Assembly: GCA_025267735.1 (NCBI GenBank)
Contig: CM046311.1
Span: forward strand, 26,201,329 to 26,265,328
Direction: 5' to 3'
Length of the DNA: 64,000 bases
From: Mactra quadrangularis
Lineage: Eukaryota > Mollusca > Bivalvia > Venerida > Mactridae
The notes beneath the pieces were generated by a model. It saw nothing but the letters and a program-made list of their open reading frames with translations. It ran no database searches and was not told the origin of the DNA. The translations under genes were made by a program, and so were the position numbers. Below, piece by piece: positions 1 to 10,700 of the stretch; within the stretch, counting starts at the first letter, position 1, and each line of letters begins with the position of its first letter.

Positions 1-262
1 TACCGCCACTCCTTTTTCATCTCTGATGCACGACTCTGGAACCAGCTACCTAAGCACTTGACAATTCTCTGTCCCTAGAGTCATTCAAGGAAGGTCTGGC
101 TGGCCTTACATTTAAACACTGAAGGGCTGCATAAAAAACTGTGTACATATATTTATAAGTTTTAACAGTTATTTTTAAATTGCGCTCTCACGATCACCTT
201 GTAAATAGCTAATGTACGAGTATACACCAGAGAGAGTTTAGTACATTCACCTGGAAGAAGAA
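1..262 (+). pseudogene. 3' end of a non-LTR retrotransposon (LINE) reverse transcriptase ORF and 3' tail
   Basis: The first bases read RHSFFISDARLWNQLPKHL in frame 1. After a one-base shift the reading continues as LSLESFKEGLAGLTFKH and then stops near base 121. The pattern of an aromatic- and Arg-rich stretch, W-N-x-L-P, then S-F-K-x-x-L is typical of the C-terminus of LINE ORF2 proteins of the Jockey/CR1 kind (family knowledge). The following stretch, ending in GAAGAAGAAG, resembles a LINE 3' UTR with a short repeat tail. The copy is cut by the window edge and carries a frameshift and an in-frame stop, so it is a dead fragment. The clade is not assigned. Confidence 0.55.
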
Positions 263-472
263 GAAGATTGTATGTTATAGCTTGTAATTACCCACTTAGT
301 CTATGACCTTTATGGCTTAATTATTACTACACACCCAACAACACGCCGTGGATAAATCGACAATAAACATTGAGAGAGAAAAAAACATTTTCTAAATAAT
401 CTTGTTTATAATGATAGTTTATAAAAGGAGGCAAATGATTTCAGATACATGTACATGTATATCACTTGGAAC

Positions 473-871
473 CAATCTCCTTAAACATAGATCCTGTAGA
501 GCGTTGTCGTACTGGATCTCTACTTAGTCAATGCAAGGTCACGTCGAGATGACCTTTGTGTCGACCAATGAATGTTTAGCTTTCATCTAGACGAAAACAC
601 TATTAATCACATTTTGATTTCGTAATTTCTATCTTTAGACCAAGGTTTGCATGCTAATCTAACAGTGGTATTATTCACAGTATGCGATTGGGTGGCTCAT
701 TTCAAAATGCGTGACGTAGTCGATGTAAACAAGTTACGTATCATAACAATTTCGTCATGAATATTATGAAGATAAAAGGTCACCTGACCGTGACATTCGT
801 TTGAAAAAGGCCAGATCTAAATTAGCGAGTATGCGAGCGGTAAAATTTTAGATTGGGTTTTAATCAGATTG
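473..871 (+). mobile_element. MULE-like MITE copy 1 (399 bp, 9-bp target duplication ACTTGGAAC)
   Basis: The element starts CAATCTCCTT and ends TAATCAGATTG. It is flanked on both sides by the same 9 bases, ACTTGGAAC (464-472 and 872-880). There is no ORF. The 9-bp duplication with short CAATCT/AGATTG ends fits a Mutator-like non-autonomous element (inference from duplication length). Copies of the same family lie at 894-1291, 7970-8040 and, inverted, 22047-22445. Confidence 0.75.
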
Positions 872-893
872 ACTTGGAACCAGCATCTCCTTA

Positions 894-1291
894 CAATCTC
901 CGTAAACAGATATCCTGTATAGAGCGTTGTCGTACAGGATCTCTACTTTCTCCGTGGAAGGTCACGTCGAGATGAACTTTGTTTCGACCAATCAATGCGT
1001 AGCTTTCATCTAGACGAAAACACTATTAATCACATTTGATTTCGTAATTTCTATTTTAGACCAAGTTTTGCATGCTAATTTAACAGCTGTATTATTCACA
1101 GTCTGCGATTTGGCGGCTCGTTTCAAATTGCGTGACGTAGACGATGTAAACAAGTTACGTATCATAACAATTTCGTCATGAATATTATGATGAGAAAAAG
1201 TCGCCTAAACGTGACCTTCGTTTGAAAAAGGCCAGATCTAAATTAGCGAGTATGCGAGCGGAAAATTTTAGATCGAGTTTTAATCAGATTG
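894..1291 (+). mobile_element. MULE-like MITE copy 2 (398 bp, target duplication CATCTCCTTA)
   Basis: This is a near-identical direct neighbour of copy 1, starting CAATCTCCGTAAACAG and ending TAATCAGATTG. Its own duplication CATCTCCTTA (884-893 and 1292-1301) differs from that of copy 1. The pair is therefore two separate insertions 22 bases apart, not a tandem duplication of one copy. Confidence 0.72.
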
Positions 1292-1385
1292 CATCTCCTT
1301 ACCGACTGTTTCAAACGTTCATTCTTAACTTAGTAAATGCCAGTTTATCTCAGAATGACTAATGTCATGCCTTTTTTTTTGTAGC

Positions 1386-1499
1386 TATTTTTATTTACAT
1401 CTAGGATACAACAGTTAACAAACAGTTTATAACTTATTGACAAGAAACATATACAGAATGTATTTGTTAACTGTTGTATCCTAGATGTAAATAAAAATA
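1386..1499. mobile_element. Foldback MITE with perfect 37-bp arms
   Basis: Arms 1386-1422 and 1463-1499 are perfect reverse complements around a 40-base loop; each contains ACATCTAGGATACAACAG or its complement. Weaker complementarity extends outward to about 1368 and 1512 (GCCTTTTT... / ...AAAAAGGC). There is no coding content. Confidence 0.7.
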
Positions 1500-1512
1500 A
1501 TTACAAAAAGGC

Positions 1513-3780
1513 AATACAATAATTGAATGAATTATAAAATCATATTATATTATAAATTAAACTTACATTAGTATAGAGAAAAAAGAAATATCAATGAGTC
1601 TAATTTCGAATATTCTAAAATGGTTCTTTGAACTCCTTCAAGCCGGCTTTATGCCACGGAGTTTTGACGCACACACAAGTAGTTATAATACGTTTATTTT
1701 GGATACCTTTTCAAACTTTACTAGCAATAATATTCTTAGAGCATTTAATGGCTTTACCAACTATATTTATTGATTCTGTACTTAATGCATTTATACAAAA
1801 TAATCAGTATAGTTTCCTGTATAACTTACTTGACTGTTTAAACAAATTCATGTTGATGCCCGTTCACCAACTTTACCGCTAATAACACAGTACACCTTTT
1901 TCACAAAAAAATCTTACGAAAAAACTATCGTAAGCCAAAATCATAATTTTGCAGTTCAAAGTCATGAGGATACATAAATGTAATAAACAAAATTGTGATA
2001 TGATATTCAAATTGTATACACTATTCTACATAATTCAATACTATTTGGAATTGATTGGCCAAAAATGACAGTATTATTAATGTTTCTTGCTTTTGACTTA
2101 TGATGTTTATCGTAAGATTTTTTGTGAAAAGCACTACATGGTCATCAGGATAATACAGATGTAGTATCTATCTGTCAATCTCCGTGTATGGGGAGTCTTT
2201 TACTCCATTAATTTGCAGTCGACAATGATGGATCGGTGCAACGAAAATTATACCACCCTCACAGCTACCCATTCACATCTAGGAGAAGTGAACCAATCGT
2301 TGGTAAGTTTCTTGCTCAAAGAAATAAGCAGTGCCCCTGGTAGGACTCGAACATGAACCGTCACTATTTATAAAAGTACGTCCTACCACAGAACTACTGC
2401 TCCTAGATAATTCAACCTAACCACAGGACAATATAATTTGGATTTTTTTGGAAAAAGAAATATTGAAGACATATATGTTGTACACTATGGCATGACAAAC
2501 GTTGCTATATAAAAGTGTGTAACAAAAATATAATTTTTTGGTATAAAAAATATATTTGTTCGATAAAAATATTAATGTGTTGAAAAAAATATTTCTTTTG
2601 TATAAAAGTATATATGTTGGATAAAAAATATAAATGTATGATAAAAAAATATGTAATAACGTGTTGTAAAAATATATTTGCTGTATCAAAATCTTACAAT
2701 ATATATACATGTATATTGTATAATTAGCAAGATGGAAAATAGGTTTATTGTAACAAAGGCTCTGTTTGGTCGACACTAATGCAGACGGTACTAAGAGCAA
2801 ATGAGTCAAATTTCTATTTAAACATGTAGTTGTCGATGACCCAACAATATGAACATGTGCAGGGTCTGTTTGCTTTAGATGTTCATACATGTACCTCGTA
2901 AAAACCGTGAATGGAAAGCTGAGGTCTGCATAGAAGGCACTACAACCTCTGGCACCATGATTAAGTAGTTTAAAATTTATATCAGTATCAGTTATATATC
3001 AGAGAACACGAAACCGAGTTCACATTGTGCTTGAATCTAGGGGAAGTTACCGCCCCTTGCACTCGGTCCTGCAGCGGTCAAAGGTTCGAACCAGATGCAT
3101 CAGTCATAGACAACAGATCGGTAGCTTGTTTGCGCCTGGCATATCCCCTAAAAACTAAGAATTATGAGTGTACTCTATGACTCGGCTGACACATCTAGTT
3201 CGACCCTTTGACTGCTGTTGGACCGAGTACAAGGGGTGGTTTCTGTTGTGTTCTATGATACATATGACTGAGTCAATTAACAGTTTCGGATGTTTATTTT
3301 GTCACTGCAAGTTTTAGCACAAGCCCCTGATTGTTTATTTTATATCCCACCATATAGCAGCTGCATCATTGTCGACCAATCAGATCCCTTGTTACAATAA
3401 ACCTTATTTCCCATCATGCTAATTATTTACCGCCGGTCTAAAGACCGGTGGTATAACTGGAGTTGTCAGAATCTGATGACCATGGTAGGAGCAGTTCATG
3501 ATTTCTTTGTGTCCTCCTTTTTATTTACAAATGTTGACAGTGAGAAATTGTATTAATTGTTAGTTTTATAGTACTGCTATAAAATTTCGTGATTTGGGGA
3601 GAGGGCATTTTGAAGAACATTTTATCCTTAATTTATATTTTAAGACATTGTAAAATATCTGCTTCCCTAAATTGAGATCAAATAAACCTCTCACTGTACA
3701 GTGTTTGTACTACCAATAAGCTACTTATCTTACATTGCTGGATTAATCTGATGACTTTATATACATTATAATCTTCTTGT
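1513..3780. other. AT-rich non-genic stretch
   Basis: This region lies downstream of the EF-hand gene's poly(A) sites. Apart from the small TIR element at 1896-2131 and a short hairpin at about 3430-3453 (ACCGCCGGTC / GACCGGTGGT), I see no gene. Open frames here are A/T homopolymer-rich and have no recognisable domain. Confidence 0.5.
1896..2131. mobile_element. Small TIR element (about 236 bp)
   Basis: The left end CTTTTTCACAAAAAAATCTT and the right end, whose complement reads CTTTTCACAAAAAATCTTAC, form imperfect terminal inverted repeats of about 22 bases ending in TACGA/TCGTA. The interior is AT-rich and non-coding. The target duplication is unclear. Confidence 0.5.
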
Positions 3781-4345
3781 AACCCGATAAGAATCCATGG
3801 TCTATAGTAGGCTCGAACCCACGACATTCCAAGTCCTGAAGGGAAATCTTTCACGTCGCCATAACTGGCCCGTAGGAACAGAGGGGCTAGGGGGGCTTAG
3901 CCCCACAATATCTGCAGCAGTTATAGTGTTTGAAGATATCTATTTAATCAATCACACTCAATTGATTGATACATTTGTGCTTTTTCGGCAAAATCAATAT
4001 TACAAACACTTTTTATGGAACAGGATGCTCAAATGCAGGGTAAAATTAAACTTAAACATAAGTACTGTTTTCTTTTCCTTAAAATAAATTTGAATATTAA
4101 ATAAGCCCCCCCCCCCATCTGCAATTGCTTCCTACGTGCCTGTATAAAAGCTAGCTTGATGACAAGAAAGTACACGTGGCTTTTTGCCTCTGTAATATAC
4201 AGAGTTACTTACGTTCGGCACCATTTGTGACCCGATAAAAATCCATGATACGAACTGCGATAGAAAGTGAACACAAAAACGTCGCCATAAAAGCTAGCTT
4301 GAAGTTAAGAGAGTACGTATTATGTCTCTGTAACAGTAGAGTTTA
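3781..4345 (-). repeat. Two related SINE-like fragments, the first split by a TIR insertion
   Basis: The segments 3781-3866 plus 4143-4200 and 4222-4345 share ACCCGATAA, ATCCATG, GTCGCCATAA and AAGCTAGCTTGA in the same order. The first contains a tRNA T-arm-like stretch on the minus strand (GTGGGTTCGAGCC). The break in the first copy is exactly filled by the element at 3867-4142. Assignment to a SINE family is tentative. Confidence 0.45.
3867..4142. mobile_element. Non-autonomous TIR element with GC-rich ends, inserted in a SINE-like repeat
   Basis: The left end CTGGCCCGTAGGAACAGAGG and the right end, whose complement reads CAGGCACGTAGGAAGCAATT, are imperfect inverted repeats. Just inside lie GGGGGGCTTAGCCCC and a run of 13 C bases. 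The surrounding repeat reads through once it is removed (compare 4222-4345). The end sequence resembles hAT-type ends (inference). Confidence 0.5.
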
Positions 4346-4587
4346 GCAAAGCATGAAGCGGACTCTTCGTACAATAACCAGCGCAATCAGCATTTATATA
4401 AAAGCGTCATTAGCCAACATAGTTATACATGTATAAAGAAATGCTATAAAATACGAAACTCTAAAGTGACATTTTCGCTTCAAACGAAATAATTGTGAAA
4501 ATAAAAAAGTACATGTATTCAAAAATGACACTTACGAGGCTTCATAAAACATAAAATAAAGCATAAAAGCAGAAATGATTTATATTA

Positions 4588-4593
4588 TTTATT
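4588..4593 (-). promoter_or_regulatory. Poly(A) signal AATAAA after terminal exon 9b
   Basis: TTTATT on the plus strand reads AATAAA on the minus strand, 62-67 bases downstream of the stop codon at 4655. The position is right for the 3' end of the isoform using exon 4655-4755. Confidence 0.5.
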
Positions 4594-4654
4594 TTCTATT
4601 TAAATAATACAAGAAGCATTTACAATTTCACACAAAAGACATGAAAAGCAAAGC

Positions 4655-4755
4655 TTAACCCGTAATATCTACACTAACGTTTGATTGACCTTCAGTTGTT
4701 TCACTAAGAGCTCCCCATTGTGTTAAGAATTCGTTGATATCAACCATTCCATTTC
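4655..4755 (-). CDS. EF-hand gene, alternative terminal exon 9b
   Basis: The acceptor TTATTTGTTAG precedes G|GAAATGG. The exon completes the loop begun in exon 8 (FDQDG) as GNGMVDINEFLTQWGALSE and ends ...VSVDITG-stop. It is a diverged duplicate of 5079-5176: same phase, same GN-G-x-VDINEFLTQWG core and a similar V-S-V tail. It has its own AATAAA at 4588. Confidence 0.8.
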
Positions 4756-7700
4756 CTAACAAATAAAGGAAAATACAAAGTTTAGCAGACAACAAGCAAA
4801 GAACCTGCCAGCAACATGTTAGTAAGCAATAAAAGCGAAGAAACATAAAATGCACCTGAGCTATAAGCTAAGAGCTATAGACAAGCAAAGAGCCATGGGC
4901 TTCGATTCCAAACAATTTGATACCCAATTAATTGGGTAAACTGTGGAGTTTCTGGTATAGGTAGACAGATTCCGCAATAATCATACAAAACGACTGGTTT
5001 ACTTTTTATTTCTTTTCACAAACACTTTTACATAAACCAAAAAATGGTAGAATTGTAGTAGGTTTCTGATTGGTTGTTTTAGCCGGTGACAACACTGACG
5101 TCAACTGTACCACTTGGATGAAGGGCTAGTTCACCCCATTGTGTCAAGAATTCATTGATGTCAACGTAACCATTGCCTTTGAGTAAAGAAATAAATCATT
5201 TAAGTGAAAACATGAGTTTTTTATCTTTACAAAAGTTCTTCCATTTTCAACAATAAAATAAACAACAAAAGTGTACTCTAAGTACTACATCTTCACTTTG
5301 TTCCTTTTATGAGAACGTTCGCCGCGTAAATTTAAGTTATTGTTACGTGAACTACTTATAGAACGGCTTTTCTAAAACTGACAAGTTCATGGCGACTTCC
5401 AAACAAAACTTCAGTGTCGTATACTTTTAAAAAGTGGTCGATATCTTTGTTCGGTTAGCAAGTCACATATTTATTGCGTTCACCAATATTCGAAACGTTA
5501 GCGGCGTCCAAACCGTTCCTTATCGCAAACGTTCTCGTTAAGAAACCCGGTGAAGTTTTTCTGTACGCACAGAATAAGAGAAATTTCGGAGCATACAAGC
5601 CTATTTTTAAATTTCTGTGAGGTTAGCAGCGAATTAGTTATCAGATCCTTTTGAAATCGTAAGTACACAGTTTTGTATTCGACTCGCAATAGTCACGACG
5701 CAACACCTTGAAATACGCACGTTTCTTATTTCCCCATCATATTTATATTTGAATATTGTACGTACATGTATATATATATTACTTTGCAAACTGAACGTGT
5801 ATGATCATTGACCATCCATATTTCTCTAAAAACATTTCGATGTTGTTGAATAATAAGTTAATCAGCTATTGAGCAAGACTCCAGACATTTTGTTTATACA
5901 GATGTATTTTATCTCAAATGTGAAACAAATTCTAACTTCCTATTCTTGCTCTCGTCTCACAATACCATCTCCTTATCTCAGACACATCAACATTTTAAAT
6001 TTTACAAGGAAGCAGTTTAGAATGTTATTGTTAGATTTCATTGTCTATTGGACATACAACAACCCCGATGATTTAAATACTTCTTACAGTACTTCTTTAT
6101 TCATGATGGATAAAATCGGTATCCTTATTTCGGGATTATTGAACAAATATCTGTTTAATTAAAATGTATGCGACATTGACAGCTGAATAAAGTTTAACAA
6201 TACATGTATATATTTTTATAGATGTACAGAAGGTTCATGAGCACAAGTTCAATAGATGTATTAATGACGTCAACAATTATTGACATCGGTGCTGACCTGA
6301 GTATCGTAGTCTTAGTTGTCGAATGTAAATACATTGGTACGTCAATACAGTTCCCTCTTAACGTTCTTGGACGAATGTAATTTTAAAGAAAACTGATAGT
6401 GCACACAGCAAGTTATATTACTATAATTAAAGCTTATTTATCCATGAAACATAGTTTGAATCACACATTGATCAACTAATTAATGTTGATTATGGAATTA
6501 CTCAGATGACTCTGTGTTTCTTTTCATAGGTAAATGTGAATCAGTTTATCCTAAAAACAAGATTTTGTCCACGGACTTTTGAAAGGTACATTTGGAATAA
6601 ACAAGGTATATAGTCACGTGATCTTCAAAATGAAACACTTGTTTCTTGTCAAATACTAGCAGCAATCAAATTATAGAAATGAGCCAGCCAAATATCGTAT
6701 TAATAAATCGTTACACTTCTTTGTCCGATAATTACCACGCTAGACTCTGAGTTGTAATTGTTTGTTTTTTATTCTAGTGCACAAAGAATTATTGCACATG
6801 ACATAGTTTATCGTTCAACTACGTACGGGAGATTTAGATCAAACAATCAAAATCCACTGGATAAAATGGGATTTTTGTCGGCGAAATAAAGCAATTATTA
6901 TTTTATAGTCTATTTGATGTCATTCAATTATTTATCTGGAAAGAGAATCGTTAAACTCAAGTGTTTGTTTACTTCATTAGTTGATGGAGAATACCACGTG
7001 ACTACAGACCATGATATATTTAGAATATTGTAAGTACTAACCATCTTGATCAAAGTAAGCAAATATTGCTGGAATGTCTTGTATATTGATAAAACCATCA
7101 TCATTAGTATCAGCTTTAGTAAACAATGTTTGAGCTTCTGTTATACCTCCTAGATGAAACACGTTCATCCAATCATCAACAAACTCTGTTGGTGAAACAG
7201 AGCTGTCATCTAAAATAAATAAGTAACAAATGCGTGCTTTAAGAAGAGTAGTGTTCGGAGATATACATGTAGCCACACTGAGGCAAAACTCACGACGGTG
7301 ATATTTTTGACTGCATATGGAAATATTGTAGAATAAAAACCTAACTTCTTTCAGAAGTGCAGCTCACAAGAACAAAAAGATAGTTACCTTGTGGTGTCTT
7401 AAGACACATTCTGTCTTTTGAGTTTCTTTTTGTAAAAAGCAACAGTTGAGTTGTTTTTACTGATGTAGATAGTCTGACTGGATATAGTTGCCCTCGATTG
7501 AACCTCTTCATTTTAGCTCTAATTTGAAAGATTTCCTCCATAATCACCTATGTACTATATAGTTACTATACTATCAGCGATCTACTATTGATGATCGTTT
7601 ATTAATACTTTATGAGCTATGGTGGCTGAATAACGACATGTCACATTGTCGTCCCGCGGGGCGCCACACGAATACACGAAAGTAAGACAAAATGGTATAT

Positions 7701-10700
7701 ATGTCGTAACTTCGTCCCGCAGGTCGCCATGCAATAACATTATTGTGTTTTGGCATGGCGCCCCGCGGGACGAAGAAACGACAAAAATTCCATTTTGTCG
7801 TATTTTCGTTTTTGTATGTGGCGCCCCGCGGGACATCATATTGAGCGGGCGTGAACATGAGGTTACTGCGTTGGATTGGTATTCATTGAAAACCCAGATC
7901 TGCGTTGGTTCGTATCATATACAAAACTTACCTCACCTGCTTATGCACACCAACAAGTACATGTGATGTCAATCTCCGTAAACAGAGATCCTGTAGAGTA
8001 TGCGAGCTGTAAAATTTTAGATCGGGTTTTAATCAGATTGATGTGATGTATAATATGTATACATGTATAAGGTTTGTTACTCACTATTTCTGTCAAACAT
8101 AAGAAATATTTCATCAAGTTCAGCTCTTGTTAGTTGATCATCTTGGTCAGAATCAGCAGCATGGAATAAATTTACAGCTTTCTGACCTTCATCACAACTT
8201 GAAATATAAAAAAAATGTGGAATGTCAGGAACAGTAAAAACTCAGACCTTCTACACAGCCAAAGGGCAGAGAGGAAGATGCTTAAAGAGTTTAAAACTTT
8301 TGTTTAAAATGGACGCCACAAACATGTAATGAAAACAAGAACCCAAAGGATTTTCACATTTGAATTCAAAGTTATTGCAAAATAAATTATAATTCAAGGG
8401 TTGGAGCTCTGAGTCTAGACAAACCTGTTCTATCGTTTGCTACAGTTAGTGACGTCAACGATCGGCGGCCATATTGGTTTCCTATCTGGCTCCATGTAAA
8501 TACGTGAGTGAAACTAGCTTCGTTTTCTTAATAAACAAATAATCTAGGCACATAGAATTGGTATCTTTCATCTAAAAACACATTTATTTTCATAATAATA
8601 ATCTTCAAATAACGGAAATCTGCGCTTTCTTTCCGATAAAGCTCGTAAAAAACCCAGAAACTAGGTCGATGACCTTTGACTTTTTTGCAGCGCCGCTTGT
8701 TTTCGCGCTTCAGGTGCTTGTTTTAATTATCCATTTCATAAAAAATATTGTGTAAAATCGGGGCCTCGTAGCCTCGTTATGAAGAAGGATGTTGAAATTA
8801 AGCATAAGTAAAATTTCTAACTGGAAAGCATGGTAAAAAGCCCGCCATATCAGCTTTAGAAGACCATCAATTTTTGCAACAGGTATTTCTACCTAATTTA
8901 ATGGTTAAAAGATGGTGGAAAAGTGATTTTGGGATAAAGCAATGTGTCATTTATAATTATTTGAATCAAACTCGTTTGTAAAAGGAAGCGCATTGCAGCG
9001 CAAGTACATATTTTAATTTGTCCGAAATACGCACTGTCCGGATACTATGTTACCGCTGCCGAGTCATATATTTTCGCGATGTTTACAAATGTCCGTGTAA
9101 GTGTTAATTGACTTAGGATAACGTTTTATATTCGTATTTTAATTATTATATGGTAAATTATTAAAGGGATATGTGTTTAACTGCTGTTTTACGATGGTTA
9201 AATAGCAATTCTAATTTCTACTCTACAGTGAATAAGTCATTGATGATTGAGTAATGAGTAAATTTGAAGACGACTCCAATTCCAAGTCAAACTTGAGTGT
9301 CTTGACCACATCCGAACCCGAGACCAGCGCCAGCGGTAGCACTGTACATTCGCCACCACCATCCCCTGTTTTCAAGATGTCAACATTCAAGCGCAGAAAG
9401 CAGATTCAACCAGCACCAGTATTTGAAGAAAGGCATTCTGAGGTATGGAATCTGTATTTTTATGTCACTTAACTTTAGATTAGTAATAGTATGGCTTGTA
9501 ATGTAGACTAGTAACCTGCACATTAACCCTGCTTTCGATTTATAGCATCATTTCGTTTCTTGTTCACTTAACCTTCTCCTCAATACTGATATTAACCAGC
9601 TTTATAGCATGTAATGGCAACAAGGTCAAGGGTAACAAAGCTTATCATTGTTAAAATATTTTAAATATATTATTACAAATAAATTTAAAAAAAAATGTAT
9701 ATTTTAAAATAGAAATTTAGATAGTACATTCAAAGAGTGAGCCTTTCATTCATCTTGAAGTGAAGTAATTGATTTTTTTGTTATCCTTGCCATGTGCATT
9801 ATAGTTATATAATATACTTATATATGTAATATGGTGTGGTGTTGTTGCATGTGAATAAAACTAACAATGTAACTGCATACTGATGTGTATTGCTTTATTG
9901 GGGCAATACTGAAGCATCCCTTGTTCTTTAATGTAGCCATATTTGTTTGAAAAATTCAAATTATATGATAACATTGTGAATTTTGTTAATAAATAAAACA
10001 CACAATGAAGTTAAATATAAAAATATAACAAGGGATGCTTCGGTATTGTCAGCCTAGCTCCTAAGTAGCCTATATCTTTATATCTGCTTTTCACCTGCTT
10101 TTCTCAAACAGGACGAGGATTACTCATTTGAACCCATTGATAGCCTTTGGGAAGCGTATTCCTTCATGCCAGGAAAAAGGGGTGACTACAATGAACTTAA
10201 ATACTCCCAAGAAAGTGTTGAAAGTACACCAGACATTGACAAATTATAGTCTGAAAACAAATTTCTAAAATTAGAAAATGACCGTCTGAAACTGGAAAAT
10301 CTGGAACTGAAAAAACAACTGAAAAATAATACTGATAAATAATAAGAATACGAATTATATTTAATAATGTCTGAATTAACTAATAAGAATGTATTTGACT
10401 TTCACCAGCAACATGATAAAAGCAATTGTATTAAATATATTACTGAAAAATACATGTATGTGAACTCTTTGGGTGCAGGCACATCCAGTCAGCCAACCAA
10501 ACAGGCTTTTGACTATTCTGTTAAAAAAGTTATTGAAAAAGTGAAACAATTGAAAAAAGGTATTAGCCGCCCTGATGGTGTTAAGAATTTAGATGAATAT
10601 TTGAACCAAAAATTCAGCTTTCCAACAGCAGATCTTAGAAAAAGGGGTCCACAAATTATTCAAGATGAAGCTCTTAACTGTGATTCTTTGAAATCTTCAC

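Noticed and set aside
2417..2890. 157-codon ORF, Tyr/Ile/Phe rich
   Set aside because: A/T-driven low complexity with no recognisable domain; a chance frame in AT-rich DNA.
7585..7966. Overlapping ORFs with SSRGAP repeats
   Set aside because: Generated by the inverted GC boxes of the foldback; symmetrical on both strands.
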